NCBI RefSeq assembly: GCF_001666835.1
Contig: NZ_LZJF01000200.1
Coordinates: 1 to 64,000, forward strand
Source of the DNA: Mycobacterium sp. E3251
GTDB taxonomy: Bacteria; Actinomycetota; Actinomycetes; Mycobacteriales; Mycobacteriaceae
Direction: 5' to 3'
Length of the DNA: 64,000 bases
The position numbers and the translations under genes were made by a program. The notes beneath the pieces are model-generated. The model was not told the DNA's origin. It saw only the letters and a list, made by a program, of their open reading frames with translations, and did not search any database. This document shows positions 17,115 to 24,863 of the stretch, piece after piece (the first letter of the stretch is position 1; each line of letters starts with the position of its first letter).

Positions 17115-18208
17115 GCACGCAACCGCCGTTCGCGCTGTGCGGACCGAAGCAGACCCTGGTGGCCGAGGGCGTGCGGGAGCGCTACCGCGACGTGGCGGCG
17201 GCGCAGGACGCGCTGCGTTCGGGCTCATCAGCAATCGTGTTGGGCGCGTTGCCTTTTGACGTGAACCGACCCGCAGCGCTGCTGACGCCCGACGCGGTGC
17301 GGCGCACCGCCGCGCCGCCCGACTGGCCGACCGGCCCCCTGCCGCCCGTGCGTGTCGCCGCCGCCGATCCGTCGCCGGCCGACTACCGCGGCCGCATCTG
17401 CCGGGCCCGCGACCAACTCACCGCCCCCGACAGCCTGCTGAGCAAGGTGGTGCTGTCCCGCGCGCTGCGGCTGGTCGCCGACGCCCCACTGGACGCCCGC
17501 GTCATCCTGCGCCGGCTCATCGCCGCGGACCCGGCCGCCTACGGATATCTGGTCGACCTGACCGCTGCCGGCGAGGAGTACTCCGGTGTGGCGCTGGTGG
17601 GCGCCAGCCCGGAGCTTCTGGTGGCGCGCAACGGAGATCGAGTCACGTGCCGGCCGTTCGCTGGTTCGGCGCCCCGCGCCGCCGACCCGGACGTCGACGC
17701 CGCCAACGGCGCCGCGCTGGCGGGTTCGGCCAAGGACCGGCACGAGCACCAGCTGGTCATCGAAGCCATTCGCGCCGCCCTCGAGCCGCTGTGCGACGAA
17801 TTGACGATCGCCGCCAAGCCCGAGTTGAGCCGCACCGCGGCGGTGTGGCACCTGTGCACCCCGATCAGCGCTCGGCTTCGCGATACGTCCACCACGGCAA
17901 TCGATTTGGCCCTGGCGCTGCATCCCACCCCGGCGGTCGGCGGGGTGCCGACCAAGGCCGCGGTGGAGCTCATCGCCGAGTTGGAAGGCGACCGCGGGTT
18001 CTATGCGGGGGCGGTCGGTTGGTGCGACGCCCGGGGCGATGGCCGCTGGGTGGTCTCCATCCGCTGCGCGCAGCTGTCGGCGGACCGCCGCACCGCGCTC
18101 GCCCGCTCCGGCGGCGGCATCGTCGCCGAATCCGACCCCGACGAAGAAGTCGCGGAAACCACAACGAAATTCGCGACGATCCTGCGCGCATTGGACGTCG
18201 AGCAATGA
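17111..18208 (+). CDS. entC: Isochorismate synthase
   Basis: A 365-residue chorismate-utilising enzyme (Rv3215). The C-terminal catalytic domain has LLSKVVLSRALRL, the HPTPAVGGVPTKAA motif and GDRGFYAGAVGW, all typical of MenF/EntC isochorismate synthases. Its likely role is chorismate to isochorismate, feeding menaquinone; mycobactin salicylate is usually made by MbtI. The GTG start at 17111 overlaps the previous stop, and its own stop overlaps the next start (ATGA at 18205), giving a tightly coupled three-gene operon. A clear ribosome binding site within the upstream gene is not obvious. Confidence 0.87.
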   Translation: MSTQPPFALCGPKQTLVAEGVRERYRDVAAAQDALRSGSSAIVLGALPFDVNRPAALLTPDAVRRTAAPPDWPTGPLPPVRVAAADPSPADYRGRICRARDQLTAPDSLLSKVVLSRALRLVADAPLDARVILRRLIAADPAAYGYLVDLTAAGEEYSGVALVGASPELLVARNGDRVTCRPFAGSAPRAADPDVDAANGAALAGSAKDRHEHQLVIEAIRAALEPLCDELTIAAKPELSRTAAVWHLCTPISARLRDTSTTAIDLALALHPTPAVGGVPTKAAVELIAELEGDRGFYAGAVGWCDARGDGRWVVSIRCAQLSADRRTALARSGGGIVAESDPDEEVAETTTKFATILRALDVEQ

Positions 18209-18681
18209 CCATTCGCCGCGCCACGCCGGAAGACGCCGCCGCAATCACCGCAATGATCCACGAATTGGCGGAATTCGAACACGCCGCCGAGCACTGCACG
18301 GTCACCGAAAAGCAAATTGCGGCAGCGCTTTTCGGAGCCGCCCCGACGGTGTATGGGCACGTCGCGGAAGTCGAGGGCGAGATCGCCGCGATGGCGCTGT
18401 GGTTCCTCAACTTCTCCACCTGGGACGGCGTTGCGGGCATCTACCTCGAAGACCTGTTCGTGCGGCCGGGATTTCGCCGCCGCGGCCTGGCCCGCGCGCT
18501 GCTGGCGACGCTGGCGGCCGAATGCGTCGACAACGGCTACACGCGGTTGTCCTGGGCCGTGCTGAACTGGAACGCCGACGCCCTCACGCTGTACGACGGT
18601 GTCGGGGGCGAGCCCCAGCGCGAGTGGACCACCTATCGGCTGTCCGGCTCCCGGTTGGCCGAGCTGGCGGAATCGCGCTGA
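18205..18681 (+). CDS. GNAT-family acetyltransferase
   Basis: A 158-residue single-domain GNAT enzyme (Rv3216 position). LEDLFVRPGFRRRGLARALL near residues 86-105 carries the acetyl-CoA-binding RxxGxA signature. The C-terminal NWNADALTLYDGVGGEP is the usual last-strand motif and is close to diamine and small-molecule acetyltransferases; the acceptor is unknown. It is third in the gpm2-entC-GNAT operon. Its 3' end overlaps the convergent membrane-protein gene by 49 bp. Confidence 0.83.
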   Translation: MTIRRATPEDAAAITAMIHELAEFEHAAEHCTVTEKQIAAALFGAAPTVYGHVAEVEGEIAAMALWFLNFSTWDGVAGIYLEDLFVRPGFRRRGLARALLATLAAECVDNGYTRLSWAVLNWNADALTLYDGVGGEPQREWTTYRLSGSRLAELAESR

Positions 18682-19097
18682 TCGCCGGCGGCCCACCGGA
18701 CTCCTGGGGGGCTGAAGAGCAGGCCCAACACGGTCAGCGCCGCGATGCCCGCGGGAATCCCGAAGCCGGGCCGGTGCGAGTCCACCGTTAGGTACCAGGC
18801 CACCGGCAGCAGCAGCAGCTGGGTGATCACGGCCAGCCCGCGGCCCCAGCGCTTGCCGGCCGTCAGCGCCCGTCCGGCGGCCAGCACCACCGCGCCGACC
18901 AGCACGAAGAACGCCGCCGTGCCCAACCCGTTGACCACGCGCTGGTCCGCGCCCGCGACGCCCCGCACCACCAGCACAGCCGCCACCACCAGCGCGGCCA
19001 GCCCCTGCACCACCACGAGGAGGCCAGCGCCGCGCACGGCGGCCGGCGCGGCCCCCGGGTCGCGGCGGAAAGCTGTCACCCGCGTCAGCGTAGTCAC
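18633..19097 (-). CDS. Small integral membrane protein
   Basis: About 154 residues (Rv3217c position) with four predicted transmembrane helices, roughly at 22-45, 55-78, 85-105 and 113-133. The C-terminal tail is polar. No functional motif is recognised. Two in-frame GTG codons (19097 and 19079) are possible starts and no ATG is suitable. It is convergent with the acetyltransferase gene (49-bp overlap) and divergent from the lipid kinase gene at 19158. Confidence 0.7.
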   Translation of the reverse strand: MTTLTRVTAFRRDPGAAPAAVRGAGLLVVVQGLAALVVAAVLVVRGVAGADQRVVNGLGTAAFFVLVGAVVLAAGRALTAGKRWGRGLAVITQLLLLPVAWYLTVDSHRPGFGIPAGIAALTVLGLLFSPPGVRWAAGDQRDSASSANREPDSR

Positions 19098-19157
19098 CCG
19101 GCTGCCGGGGAGTTCCCCACAGCGTGGCCTTAACCGGCCCGCATAAGCTCGTGCTCC

Positions 19158-20129
19158 ATGCGCGCCGTGCTGATCGTGAACCCCACCGCCACCACTACCA
19201 CCCCGGCCGGTCGCGACCTGCTGGCGAACGCGCTCAAGAGCCGGCTGCAGCTCACCGTCGAACACACCAGCCACCGCGGACACGGCGCCGAACTCGCGGA
19301 GAAGGCGGTCGCGGACGGCGTCGACCTGGTGGTGGTGCACGGCGGCGACGGCACGGTGAGCGGGGTGGTCAACGGCCTGCTCGGCCGTCCCGGTGCGGTT
19401 TCCGGGCACACCGGCCCGGTGCCCGCGGTCGCGGTCGTCCCGGGCGGTTCGGCGAATGTGCTGGCACGGTCGCTGGGCATCTCGCGGGACCCGGTGGCCG
19501 CCACCAACCAGCTCATCCAGCTCCTCGACGACTATCGCCACCACCACACCTGGCGCCGCATCGGCCTGATCGACTGCGGCGAGCGCTGGGCGGTGTTCAA
19601 CACCGGCATGGGGGTCGACGCCGAGGTGGTGGCCGCGGTCGAGGCCGAACGCGACAAGGGCGGCAAGGTCACGGCGTGGCGCTACATTCGCGCGGCGGTG
19701 CCCGCCGTGTGGGGCTACACGCGCCGCGAACCGATGCTCACGCTCGAACTGCCCGGCCGCGAACCTATCGCCGGGGTGAGTTTCGCGTTCGTGTCCAACT
19801 CCAGCCCTTGGACGTTCGCCAACGAGCGGCCGGTGTGGACCAATCCCGGCTGCACCTTCGAGTCGGGCCTGGGCGTGTTCGCGCCCAAGAGCATGAAGAC
19901 AATCCCCACCCTTCGCATCGTGCGGCAGATGTTCGCCAAGCGGCCCAAGTTCGACTTCGACCACCTCATCACCGAGGACGACGTGCCCTGCTTGCGGGTC
20001 ACCTCGACCGGCGGCCCGGTCGCCTGCCAGTTCGACGGGGATTACCTCGGCGTGCGCGAAAGTATGACGTTCAAAGCGGTGCCCGACGCGCTGGCGGTCG
20101 TAGCGCCTCCCCAGAAAAACACCCTCTGA
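19158..20129 (+). CDS. Diacylglycerol/lipid kinase-family protein
   Basis: A 323-residue protein (Rv3218 position) of the DAGK catalytic family. The nucleotide-binding VHGGDGTVSGVVNGL lies near residues 59-73, followed by VVPGGSANVLARSLGI, typical of bacterial diacylglycerol, sphingosine and NAD kinase-like folds. The NPxA motif (VNPTA) is at the N-terminus. The lipid substrate is unknown; a role in phospholipid or phosphatidylinositol mannoside metabolism is only conjecture. A 282-bp regulatory region follows before whiB1. Confidence 0.83.
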   Translation: MRAVLIVNPTATTTTPAGRDLLANALKSRLQLTVEHTSHRGHGAELAEKAVADGVDLVVVHGGDGTVSGVVNGLLGRPGAVSGHTGPVPAVAVVPGGSANVLARSLGISRDPVAATNQLIQLLDDYRHHHTWRRIGLIDCGERWAVFNTGMGVDAEVVAAVEAERDKGGKVTAWRYIRAAVPAVWGYTRREPMLTLELPGREPIAGVSFAFVSNSSPWTFANERPVWTNPGCTFESGLGVFAPKSMKTIPTLRIVRQMFAKRPKFDFDHLITEDDVPCLRVTSTGGPVACQFDGDYLGVRESMTFKAVPDALAVVAPPQKNTL

Positions 20130-20233
20130 GCTGCGCATACGAAGCGGCCGCGGGTCAGACGGGGAAGATTTTCCCGGAGAGTGGCCAGTCAGTGTAGTAC
20201 AACGGAGTAATGGCCCGACTACGGAACGATCAA

Positions 20234-20249
20234 AGTGAGATAGCCCACG
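20234..20249. promoter_or_regulatory. CRP-type (cAMP receptor protein) binding site upstream of whiB1
   Basis: AGTGAGATAGCCCACG contains the mycobacterial CRP half-sites GTGAG and CCCAC. As I recall, the whiB1 promoter of M. tuberculosis carries this same sequence as the upstream CRP (Rv3676) site. Its centre is 58.5 bp upstream of the transcription start inferred below, a classical activator position. Confidence 0.75.
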
Positions 20250-20265
20250 AGCGAACTCGGGGCTA

Positions 20266-20293
20266 TTGACATCTGTTGGGCCTGTGAAACGAT
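20266..20293 (+). promoter_or_regulatory. Probable whiB1 promoter
   Basis: A perfect -35 hexamer TTGACA lies at 20266-20271. After a 16-bp spacer comes a weak -10-like AACGAT at 20288-20293. This predicts a start near 20300 and a leader of about 110 nt. The spacing relative to the CRP site at 20234-20249 supports it. The poor -10 fits a promoter that depends on an activator. Confidence 0.5.
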
Positions 20294-20411
20294 CAAAAGG
20301 TTGCATGCAGAAATTTAGATAGGGGTACGGACCCTTTTCTTGTGCACGCGTTAACAGCCGAAGAAAATTGGCCGTGCGCCTTGCTGCGCACTCAGTGAGG
20401 AGTAACAACGT

Positions 20412-20666
20412 ATGGATTGGCGCCACAAGGCGGTCTGTCGCGACGAAGACCCGGAGCTGTTCTTCCCGGTAGGGAACAGCGGCCCGGCGCTCGCGCAGAT
20501 CGCTGACGCGAAACTGGTCTGCAATCGGTGCCCGGTGACCACGGATTGCCTGTCCTGGGCCCTGAACACCGGCCAGGACTCGGGCGTCTGGGGCGGCATG
20601 AGCGAAGACGAGCGGCGCGCACTCAAGCGTCGCAATGCCCGGACGAAGGCCCGTAGCGGAGTCTGA
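20412..20666 (+). CDS. whiB1: WhiB1 iron-sulfur transcription factor
   Basis: An 84-residue Wbl protein (Rv3219). The four cluster-binding cysteines are at 9, 37, 40 and 46 (C...CNRCPVTTDC), and the GVWGG turn plus a basic tail RRALKRRNARTKAR form the DNA and sigma-interaction end. WhiB1 carries a nitric-oxide-sensitive [4Fe-4S] cluster and binds sigma-A; it is essential in M. tuberculosis. GAGGAG lies about ten bases before the ATG. Regulation by CRP is indicated by the upstream site. A strong hairpin follows the stop. Confidence 0.97.
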   Translation: MDWRHKAVCRDEDPELFFPVGNSGPALAQIADAKLVCNRCPVTTDCLSWALNTGQDSGVWGGMSEDERRALKRRNARTKARSGV

Positions 20667-20680
20667 CTCAGTTAGAGCAA

Positions 20681-20716
20681 ACAGTGCGGCCTCGACGAAA
20701 GTCGGGGCCGCACTGT
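20681..20716. terminator. Bidirectional terminator between whiB1 and pdtaS
   Basis: ACAGTGCGGCC at 20681-20691 pairs perfectly with GGCCGCACTGT at 20706-20716. The stem extends inward by about five more pairs (TCGAC/GTCGG with one wobble) to a GAAA tetraloop. It lies between the convergent stops of whiB1 (20666) and pdtaS (20724). The right side is followed by a short T-rich TGTTGTGT. Confidence 0.85.
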
Positions 20717-20723
20717 TGTGTGC

Positions 20724-22223
20724 CTAGATGACCAGTCGGGCCCGCCGGCCGATCGGCACCCGCAACACCACGTCGGTGCCGCGGGCCGGGGCCTGGCGCA
20801 TGCCCAACGTGCCGTCGAGCTCCGCCGACACCAGCGTCCGCACGATCTGCAGACCCAGGCTGTCGGACGTCTCCAGGCTGAAGCCTTCCGGCAGCCCGCG
20901 CCCGTCGTCGTGGACAACGACGTCAAGCCAGCGCGCCGAACGCTCGGCGCGGATGGTCACCGATCCCTCTTCGACCGCCGGGTCGAATGCGTGCTCGATC
21001 GCGTTCTGAACCAGTTCGGTGATCACCATGATCAGGGCTGTCGCCCGGTCGGAGTCCAGCACGCCGAGGTCGCCGACCCGGTTGATCCGGATGGGCCGGT
21101 CGACCGACGCCACGTCGTTCATGATCGGCAGGATCCGGTCGATGACCTCGTCGAGGTTGACCTGTTCGTCGACGGACATCGACAGCGCGTCGTGCACCAG
21201 CGCGATGGACGAGACCCGGCGCACCGACTCGATCAGGGCTTCGCGCCCTTCGGCGTTGACCGTCCGGCGGGCCTGCAGGCGCAGCAGCGCCGCCACGGTC
21301 TGCAGGTTGTTCTTCACCCGGTGGTGGATCTCCCGGATCGTGGCGTCCTTGGAGATCAGGGCCCGGTCGCGCCGCTTCACCTCGGTGACGTCGCGGATCA
21401 GCACGGCGGCACCGGCGCTAGCACCGTCGACCACCAACGGGAGCGTCCGCAGCAGCACCGTGGCACCGCCCGCGTCGACCTCCATGCGCATGCTCTTGCC
21501 GCCGGCCAGCAGGTCGAGCACGTGCTCGGCCAGCTCCTGCGCCTCGAAGGGGTCCGAGACCAGCGGCCGGGTCACCTTGACCAGGTTGCGGCCCTCCAGC
21601 TCGGAGGTCAGACCCATCCGGTGGTAGGCCGACACCGCGTTGGGGCTGGCGTAGGCCACGACGCCGTTGACGTCCAATCGGATGAAGCCATCGCCCGCCC
21701 GCGGGGTGGAGCGGGACATGACCACGTCGCCCACATCGGGGAAGGTGCCGTCGGCGAGCATGTGAACCAGATCGCCGGCGCATTCCCGGTATGCCGTCTC
21801 CAGCTGGCCGGACGTGCGGTCGGCCGCGACGGCCGTCTGATGCCGGGTGAGAACGGCCACCACCTGGCCGCCGTACCGCACCGGTGACGCCTCGACGTGC
21901 GGGCCGGGCAGCCACGAATCCTGTTGGCCCGCATCGCCATCCCGCTGCGCGGTGCCGGAGTCGAAGGTCTCGGCGACGAGCGCCAGCTGGTCGGCGGCGA
22001 CGACACTGCCCACCGAGTCGGTGACGAGCACCGTGGGGGCGGTGTTCGGCCGGCACTGCGCCACACACACCAACATGCCGTCGTCGCGACGAACCCACAT
22101 CAGGTAGTCGGCGAACGACAGGTCCGCCAGCAGCTGCCACTCCCCCACGACCGCGTGCAGGTGGTCCACCGCATTGCCCGGCAGCACGGTGTGTTCGGCA
22201 AGCAGATCACCGAGAGTCGACAT
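20724..22223 (-). CDS. pdtaS: Sensor histidine kinase PdtaS
   Basis: A 499-residue soluble sensor kinase (Rv3220c). An N-terminal GAF-like half and a central PAS-like segment (near 180-290) precede a HisKA_2-type dimerisation motif EIHHRVKNNLQTV with the phosphoacceptor His near 300. The ATPase domain has ELVQNAIEHA (N box), DDGRGLPEG and SLGLQIV. No transmembrane helix is present. Its known partner PdtaR (an ANTAR RNA-binding regulator) is encoded elsewhere. ATG at 22223 follows GGGGAG; an in-frame GTG at 22226 would add one residue. Confidence 0.92.
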   Translation of the reverse strand: MSTLGDLLAEHTVLPGNAVDHLHAVVGEWQLLADLSFADYLMWVRRDDGMLVCVAQCRPNTAPTVLVTDSVGSVVAADQLALVAETFDSGTAQRDGDAGQQDSWLPGPHVEASPVRYGGQVVAVLTRHQTAVAADRTSGQLETAYRECAGDLVHMLADGTFPDVGDVVMSRSTPRAGDGFIRLDVNGVVAYASPNAVSAYHRMGLTSELEGRNLVKVTRPLVSDPFEAQELAEHVLDLLAGGKSMRMEVDAGGATVLLRTLPLVVDGASAGAAVLIRDVTEVKRRDRALISKDATIREIHHRVKNNLQTVAALLRLQARRTVNAEGREALIESVRRVSSIALVHDALSMSVDEQVNLDEVIDRILPIMNDVASVDRPIRINRVGDLGVLDSDRATALIMVITELVQNAIEHAFDPAVEEGSVTIRAERSARWLDVVVHDDGRGLPEGFSLETSDSLGLQIVRTLVSAELDGTLGMRQAPARGTDVVLRVPIGRRARLVI

Positions 22224-22280
22224 CACTCACTCCCCGGGCCATTCCCCGGCAGCAGACAGAACGGTCCAACTTTTCCCGGG

Positions 22281-22496
22281 CTAGCTGATCACAGCAATGA
22301 GGTCGCCCGCCTGGATGACATCGCCCACCGCGACGCTCACCTTGCTGATGGTGCCGTCGACCTCAGCCAAGACGGGAATCTCCATCTTCATCGACTCCAG
22401 CAGCACCACGATGTCGCCTTTGCCGATCTGGTCACCCTCGTTCACTACGACTTCGAGCACGCTGGCCACGATCTCGGCGCGCACATCCTCGGCCAT
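22281..22496 (-). CDS. TB7.3: Biotin/lipoyl-carrier protein TB7.3
   Basis: A 71-residue single biotinyl domain (Rv3221c). The ESMKMEIP motif places the biotinylated Lys at residue 37, inside an all-beta swinging-domain fold. It may serve as a free-standing biotin carboxyl carrier for an acyl-CoA carboxylase, but no carboxylase gene is adjacent. ATG 22496 is preferred over the in-frame ATG 22520 because GGGGTGAAG stands just before it. It is transcribed towards pdtaS (54-bp gap) and diverges from the bL37 gene. Confidence 0.9.
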   Translation of the reverse strand: MAEDVRAEIVASVLEVVVNEGDQIGKGDIVVLLESMKMEIPVLAEVDGTISKVSVAVGDVIQAGDLIAVIS

Positions 22497-22691
22497 CTTC
22501 ACCCCACTCGTTTCGGCCATTGCGCAGGCTGGCTGCTGGTCCATCCGTCAGGCTCACGTACATCGAACCATAGGAGGGGTCGGGACCGCGGCGCACGGGG
22601 CGTTGTGGCCGCGCGGGTCTTTCATGAGAGACTGTGGGCTGACGGGCGCCGGGCGCCCGGATCAATGACCACATCAATGGAGGTTCGACCC

Positions 22692-22766
22692 ATGGCCAAG
22701 CGTGGCCGTAAGAAGCGCGACCGCAAGCACAGCAAAGCCAACCACGGCAAGCGGCCCAACGCCTGA
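22692..22766 (+). CDS. Ribosomal protein bL37 (24 residues)
   Basis: A 24-residue, extremely basic peptide that starts MAKRGRKKRDRKHSK and ends in KRPNA. I recognise it as bL37, the small 50S subunit protein first seen in cryo-EM structures of mycobacterial ribosomes. GGAGG at 22679-22683 lies eight bases before the ATG, an ideal ribosome binding site. It is too short for many gene callers. The gene is divergent from TB7.3 and ends 6 bp before the convergent rshA stop, next to the SigH stress operon. Confidence 0.93.
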   Translation: MAKRGRKKRDRKHSKANHGKRPNA

Positions 22767-22772
22767 GGACCG

Positions 22773-23075
22773 CTACTGCGTCTCGCGGATGATGGTGGTC
22801 CGGCGGATCTCCAGCCGTAGCCGCTCGCGCAGGCCCTCGGGGGCCTTCTCGCCTTTGCACTTGGTGGCGATCAGCGCCTTGATCCGCTCCTCGAGGCCGT
22901 AGTGCTTGAAGCAACCGGGGCACGCCTCGAGGTGGCGGCGCAGCTGGTCCCGGGACTCCGGGGTGCATTCGCCGTCGAGCAGGAGCCAAACCTGGCGGAT
23001 GACCTCGGCACAGCCGACCGCGCCGTGGTCGTCGTCGTTCGGGCAGGTGTCGCTGGGGCCGGAAAGCTCGCTCAT
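22773..23075 (-). CDS. rshA: Anti-sigma factor RshA
   Basis: A 100-residue zinc-associated anti-sigma (ZAS) protein that binds and inactivates SigH in a redox-dependent way. The HxxxCxxC motif HLEACPGC has His48, Cys52 and Cys55, with further Cys near residues 11, 22 and 37. Oxidation of these thiols releases SigH. The ATG at 23075 overlaps the sigH stop (ATGA), so the two are translationally coupled. Confidence 0.94.
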   Translation of the reverse strand: MSELSGPSDTCPNDDDHGAVGCAEVIRQVWLLLDGECTPESRDQLRRHLEACPGCFKHYGLEERIKALIATKCKGEKAPEGLRERLRLEIRRTTIIRETQ

Positions 23076-23719
23076 GACGACACCTCCTCGTGCGCCTGGT
23101 GGCCGCGGTTGAAGCCCCGCTCCTTGGCCACGTCAGCCAGCAGCCCACGCAGTTGACGCCGGCCGCGGTGCAGCCGTGACATTACCGTCCCGATGGGCGT
23201 GTCCATGATCTCTGCGATTTCCTTGTACGGAAATCCCTCGACGTCGGCGTAGTAGACGGCCATCCGGAACTCTTCCGGCAACGCCTGCAGCGCTTCCTTG
23301 ATCTCGTTGTCGGGCAGCGCCTCGAGCGCCTCGACCTCGGCCGAGCGCAGCCCGGTGGACGAGTGCTCGGCGTTGGAAGCCAGCTGCCAATCGGTGATCT
23401 CTTCGGTCGGGTATTCGGCCGGTTGGCGCTGCCTCTTGCGGTAGCTGTTGATGTAGGTGTTGGTCAGAATGCGGTACAGCCAGGCCTTGAGGTTGGTGCC
23501 GGCCCGAAACGAGCGAAACCCCGCGTAGGCCTTCACCACCGTCTCTTGCAGCAGGTCCTCGGCGTCGGCGGGATTGCGCGTCATGCGCAGCGCACCGCCG
23601 TAGAGCTGGTCGAGCAGCGGAATCGCGTCGCGCTCGAAGCGCGCCATCAGTTCGGCGTCCGTCTCCGGCGGGGCAGGATCGGGAATCTCCTGTGCTGTTG
23701 CGCCGTCCGTGTCGGCCAT
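23072..23719 (-). CDS. sigH: ECF sigma factor SigH
   Basis: A 215-residue ECF sigma factor (Rv3223c) for the heat and thiol-oxidative stress response. Region 2 includes DAEDLLQETVVKAYAGF and AWLYRILTNTYINSYRK. Region 4 includes EGFPYKEIAEIMDTPIGTV and MSRLHRGRRQLRG. Upstream in-frame codons could extend the reading frame to 23851, but ATG 23719 (MADTDG) matches the M. tuberculosis start. A candidate SigH-type promoter about 210 bp upstream implies autoregulation. Confidence 0.93.
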   Translation of the reverse strand: MADTDGATAQEIPDPAPPETDAELMARFERDAIPLLDQLYGGALRMTRNPADAEDLLQETVVKAYAGFRSFRAGTNLKAWLYRILTNTYINSYRKRQRQPAEYPTEEITDWQLASNAEHSSTGLRSAEVEALEALPDNEIKEALQALPEEFRMAVYYADVEGFPYKEIAEIMDTPIGTVMSRLHRGRRQLRGLLADVAKERGFNRGHQAHEEVSS

Positions 23720-23931
23720 GTCGAGTACCCCGGTCCCTTCTGCTGCGGTGTCGCCGGGCAGCACTGAAAGCGCCGCCGAGCTTGCCAGAAAGCAAGCCAA
23801 CTGCTCGGCACCCGTTGGACTGTCCAACAGGCTCGTCGCCGCTGACACCAAACCGCTCCTCCCAATCTAGAGGCTGCCACCGACAGTGTCTGCCCGGGTG
23901 CGCCCACATAACATCAGAGACCGCCTCGTTT

Positions 23932-23958
23932 AACAGCGTTAACCGACGCGCTATTTCC
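23932..23958 (-). promoter_or_regulatory. Candidate SigH-dependent autoregulatory promoter
   Basis: Reading leftward, GGAAAT (23958-23953) and GTT (23934-23932) are separated by 18 bp. This fits the SigH consensus GGAAYA-N16-19-SGTT except for T before GTT and A/T changes in the -35. It lies about 210 bp upstream of the sigH ATG and within the region divergent to the SDR gene at 24002. I matched it by eye only. Confidence 0.5.
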
Positions 23959-24001
23959 GGGCCCCAGCCGGCCCGTGCCGGCAGGACGTTAATGTGACGC
24001 C

Positions 24002-24850
24002 ATGTCCCTCAACGGCAAGACCATGTTCATCTCCGGCGCCAGCCGCGGAATCGGCCTGGCGATCGCCAAACGCGCCGCACAAGACGGCGCCAACATCGCC
24101 CTGATCGCCAAGACCGCCGAGCCGCACCCGAAGCTGCCGGGCACGGTGTACACCGCCGCCAAAGAGCTCGAGGAGGCCGGCGGTGCGGCCCTGCCGATCG
24201 TCGGGGACGTCCGCGACCCGGAGTCGGTCGAGTCGGCGGTGGCCAAGACCGTCGAGCAGTTCGGCGGCATCGACATCTGCGTCAACAACGCGTCCGCCAT
24301 CAATTTGGGGTCCATCACCGAGGTGCCGATGAAGCGGTTCGACCTGATGAACGGCATCCAGGTGCGGGGCACCTATGCCGTCTCGCAGGCCTGCATCCCG
24401 CACCTGAAGGCCGCCCAGAACCCGCACATCTTGACGCTGTCGCCGCCCGTGCTGCTCGGCAAGGAGTGGCTGAAGCCGACCGCGTACATGATGGCCAAGT
24501 TCGGCATGACGCTGTGCGCGCTGGGAATCGCCGAGGAGATGCGCGAGGCGGGCATCGCGTCCAACACGTTGTGGCCGCGCACGCTGGTGGCCACCGCCGC
24601 GGTGCAGAACCTGCTCGGCGGCGACGAGGCGATGGGACGCGCCCGCAAGCCCGAGGTGTACTCCGACGCGGCGTACGTCATCCTCAACAAGCCCGCCCGC
24701 GAATACACCGGGAACACCCTGCTGTGCGAGGACGTGCTGGTGGAGTCCGGCGTCACCGACCTGTCGGTCTACAACTGCGTGCCGGGCGGGCAGCTCGGCG
24801 TCGACTTCTGGGTGGACGGCGTCAACCCGCCGGGATACTCCGGGCCCTAG
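24002..24850 (+). CDS. Short-chain dehydrogenase/reductase (HSDL2-like)
   Basis: A 282-residue SDR (Rv3224 position). The cofactor motif SGASRGIGLAIA is near residues 11-22, NNASAI near 97-102, and the active-site Tyr and Lys are in AYMMAKFG (YxxxK). The serine expected about 14 residues earlier is in LTLSPP. The sequence resembles the SDR part of hydroxysteroid dehydrogenase-like protein 2; the substrate is unknown. It is divergent from sigH, so stress control is possible. A YbaK-type gene follows 13 bp after the stop. Confidence 0.85.
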   Translation: MSLNGKTMFISGASRGIGLAIAKRAAQDGANIALIAKTAEPHPKLPGTVYTAAKELEEAGGAALPIVGDVRDPESVESAVAKTVEQFGGIDICVNNASAINLGSITEVPMKRFDLMNGIQVRGTYAVSQACIPHLKAAQNPHILTLSPPVLLGKEWLKPTAYMMAKFGMTLCALGIAEEMREAGIASNTLWPRTLVATAAVQNLLGGDEAMGRARKPEVYSDAAYVILNKPAREYTGNTLLCEDVLVESGVTDLSVYNCVPGGQLGVDFWVDGVNPPGYSGP

Positions 24851-24863
24851 TCGGGCCCTTGTC

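Noticed and set aside
22640..22665. GGGCGCCGGGCGCCC palindrome before bL37 as a terminator or operator
   Set aside because: The stem is short and of the sort expected by chance in GC-rich DNA; no supporting position or repeat was found.
23719..23851. Extended SigH N-terminus of 44 residues
   Set aside because: The extension is in frame but has no counterpart in the known SigH start MAD..., and it lies in the probable leader.
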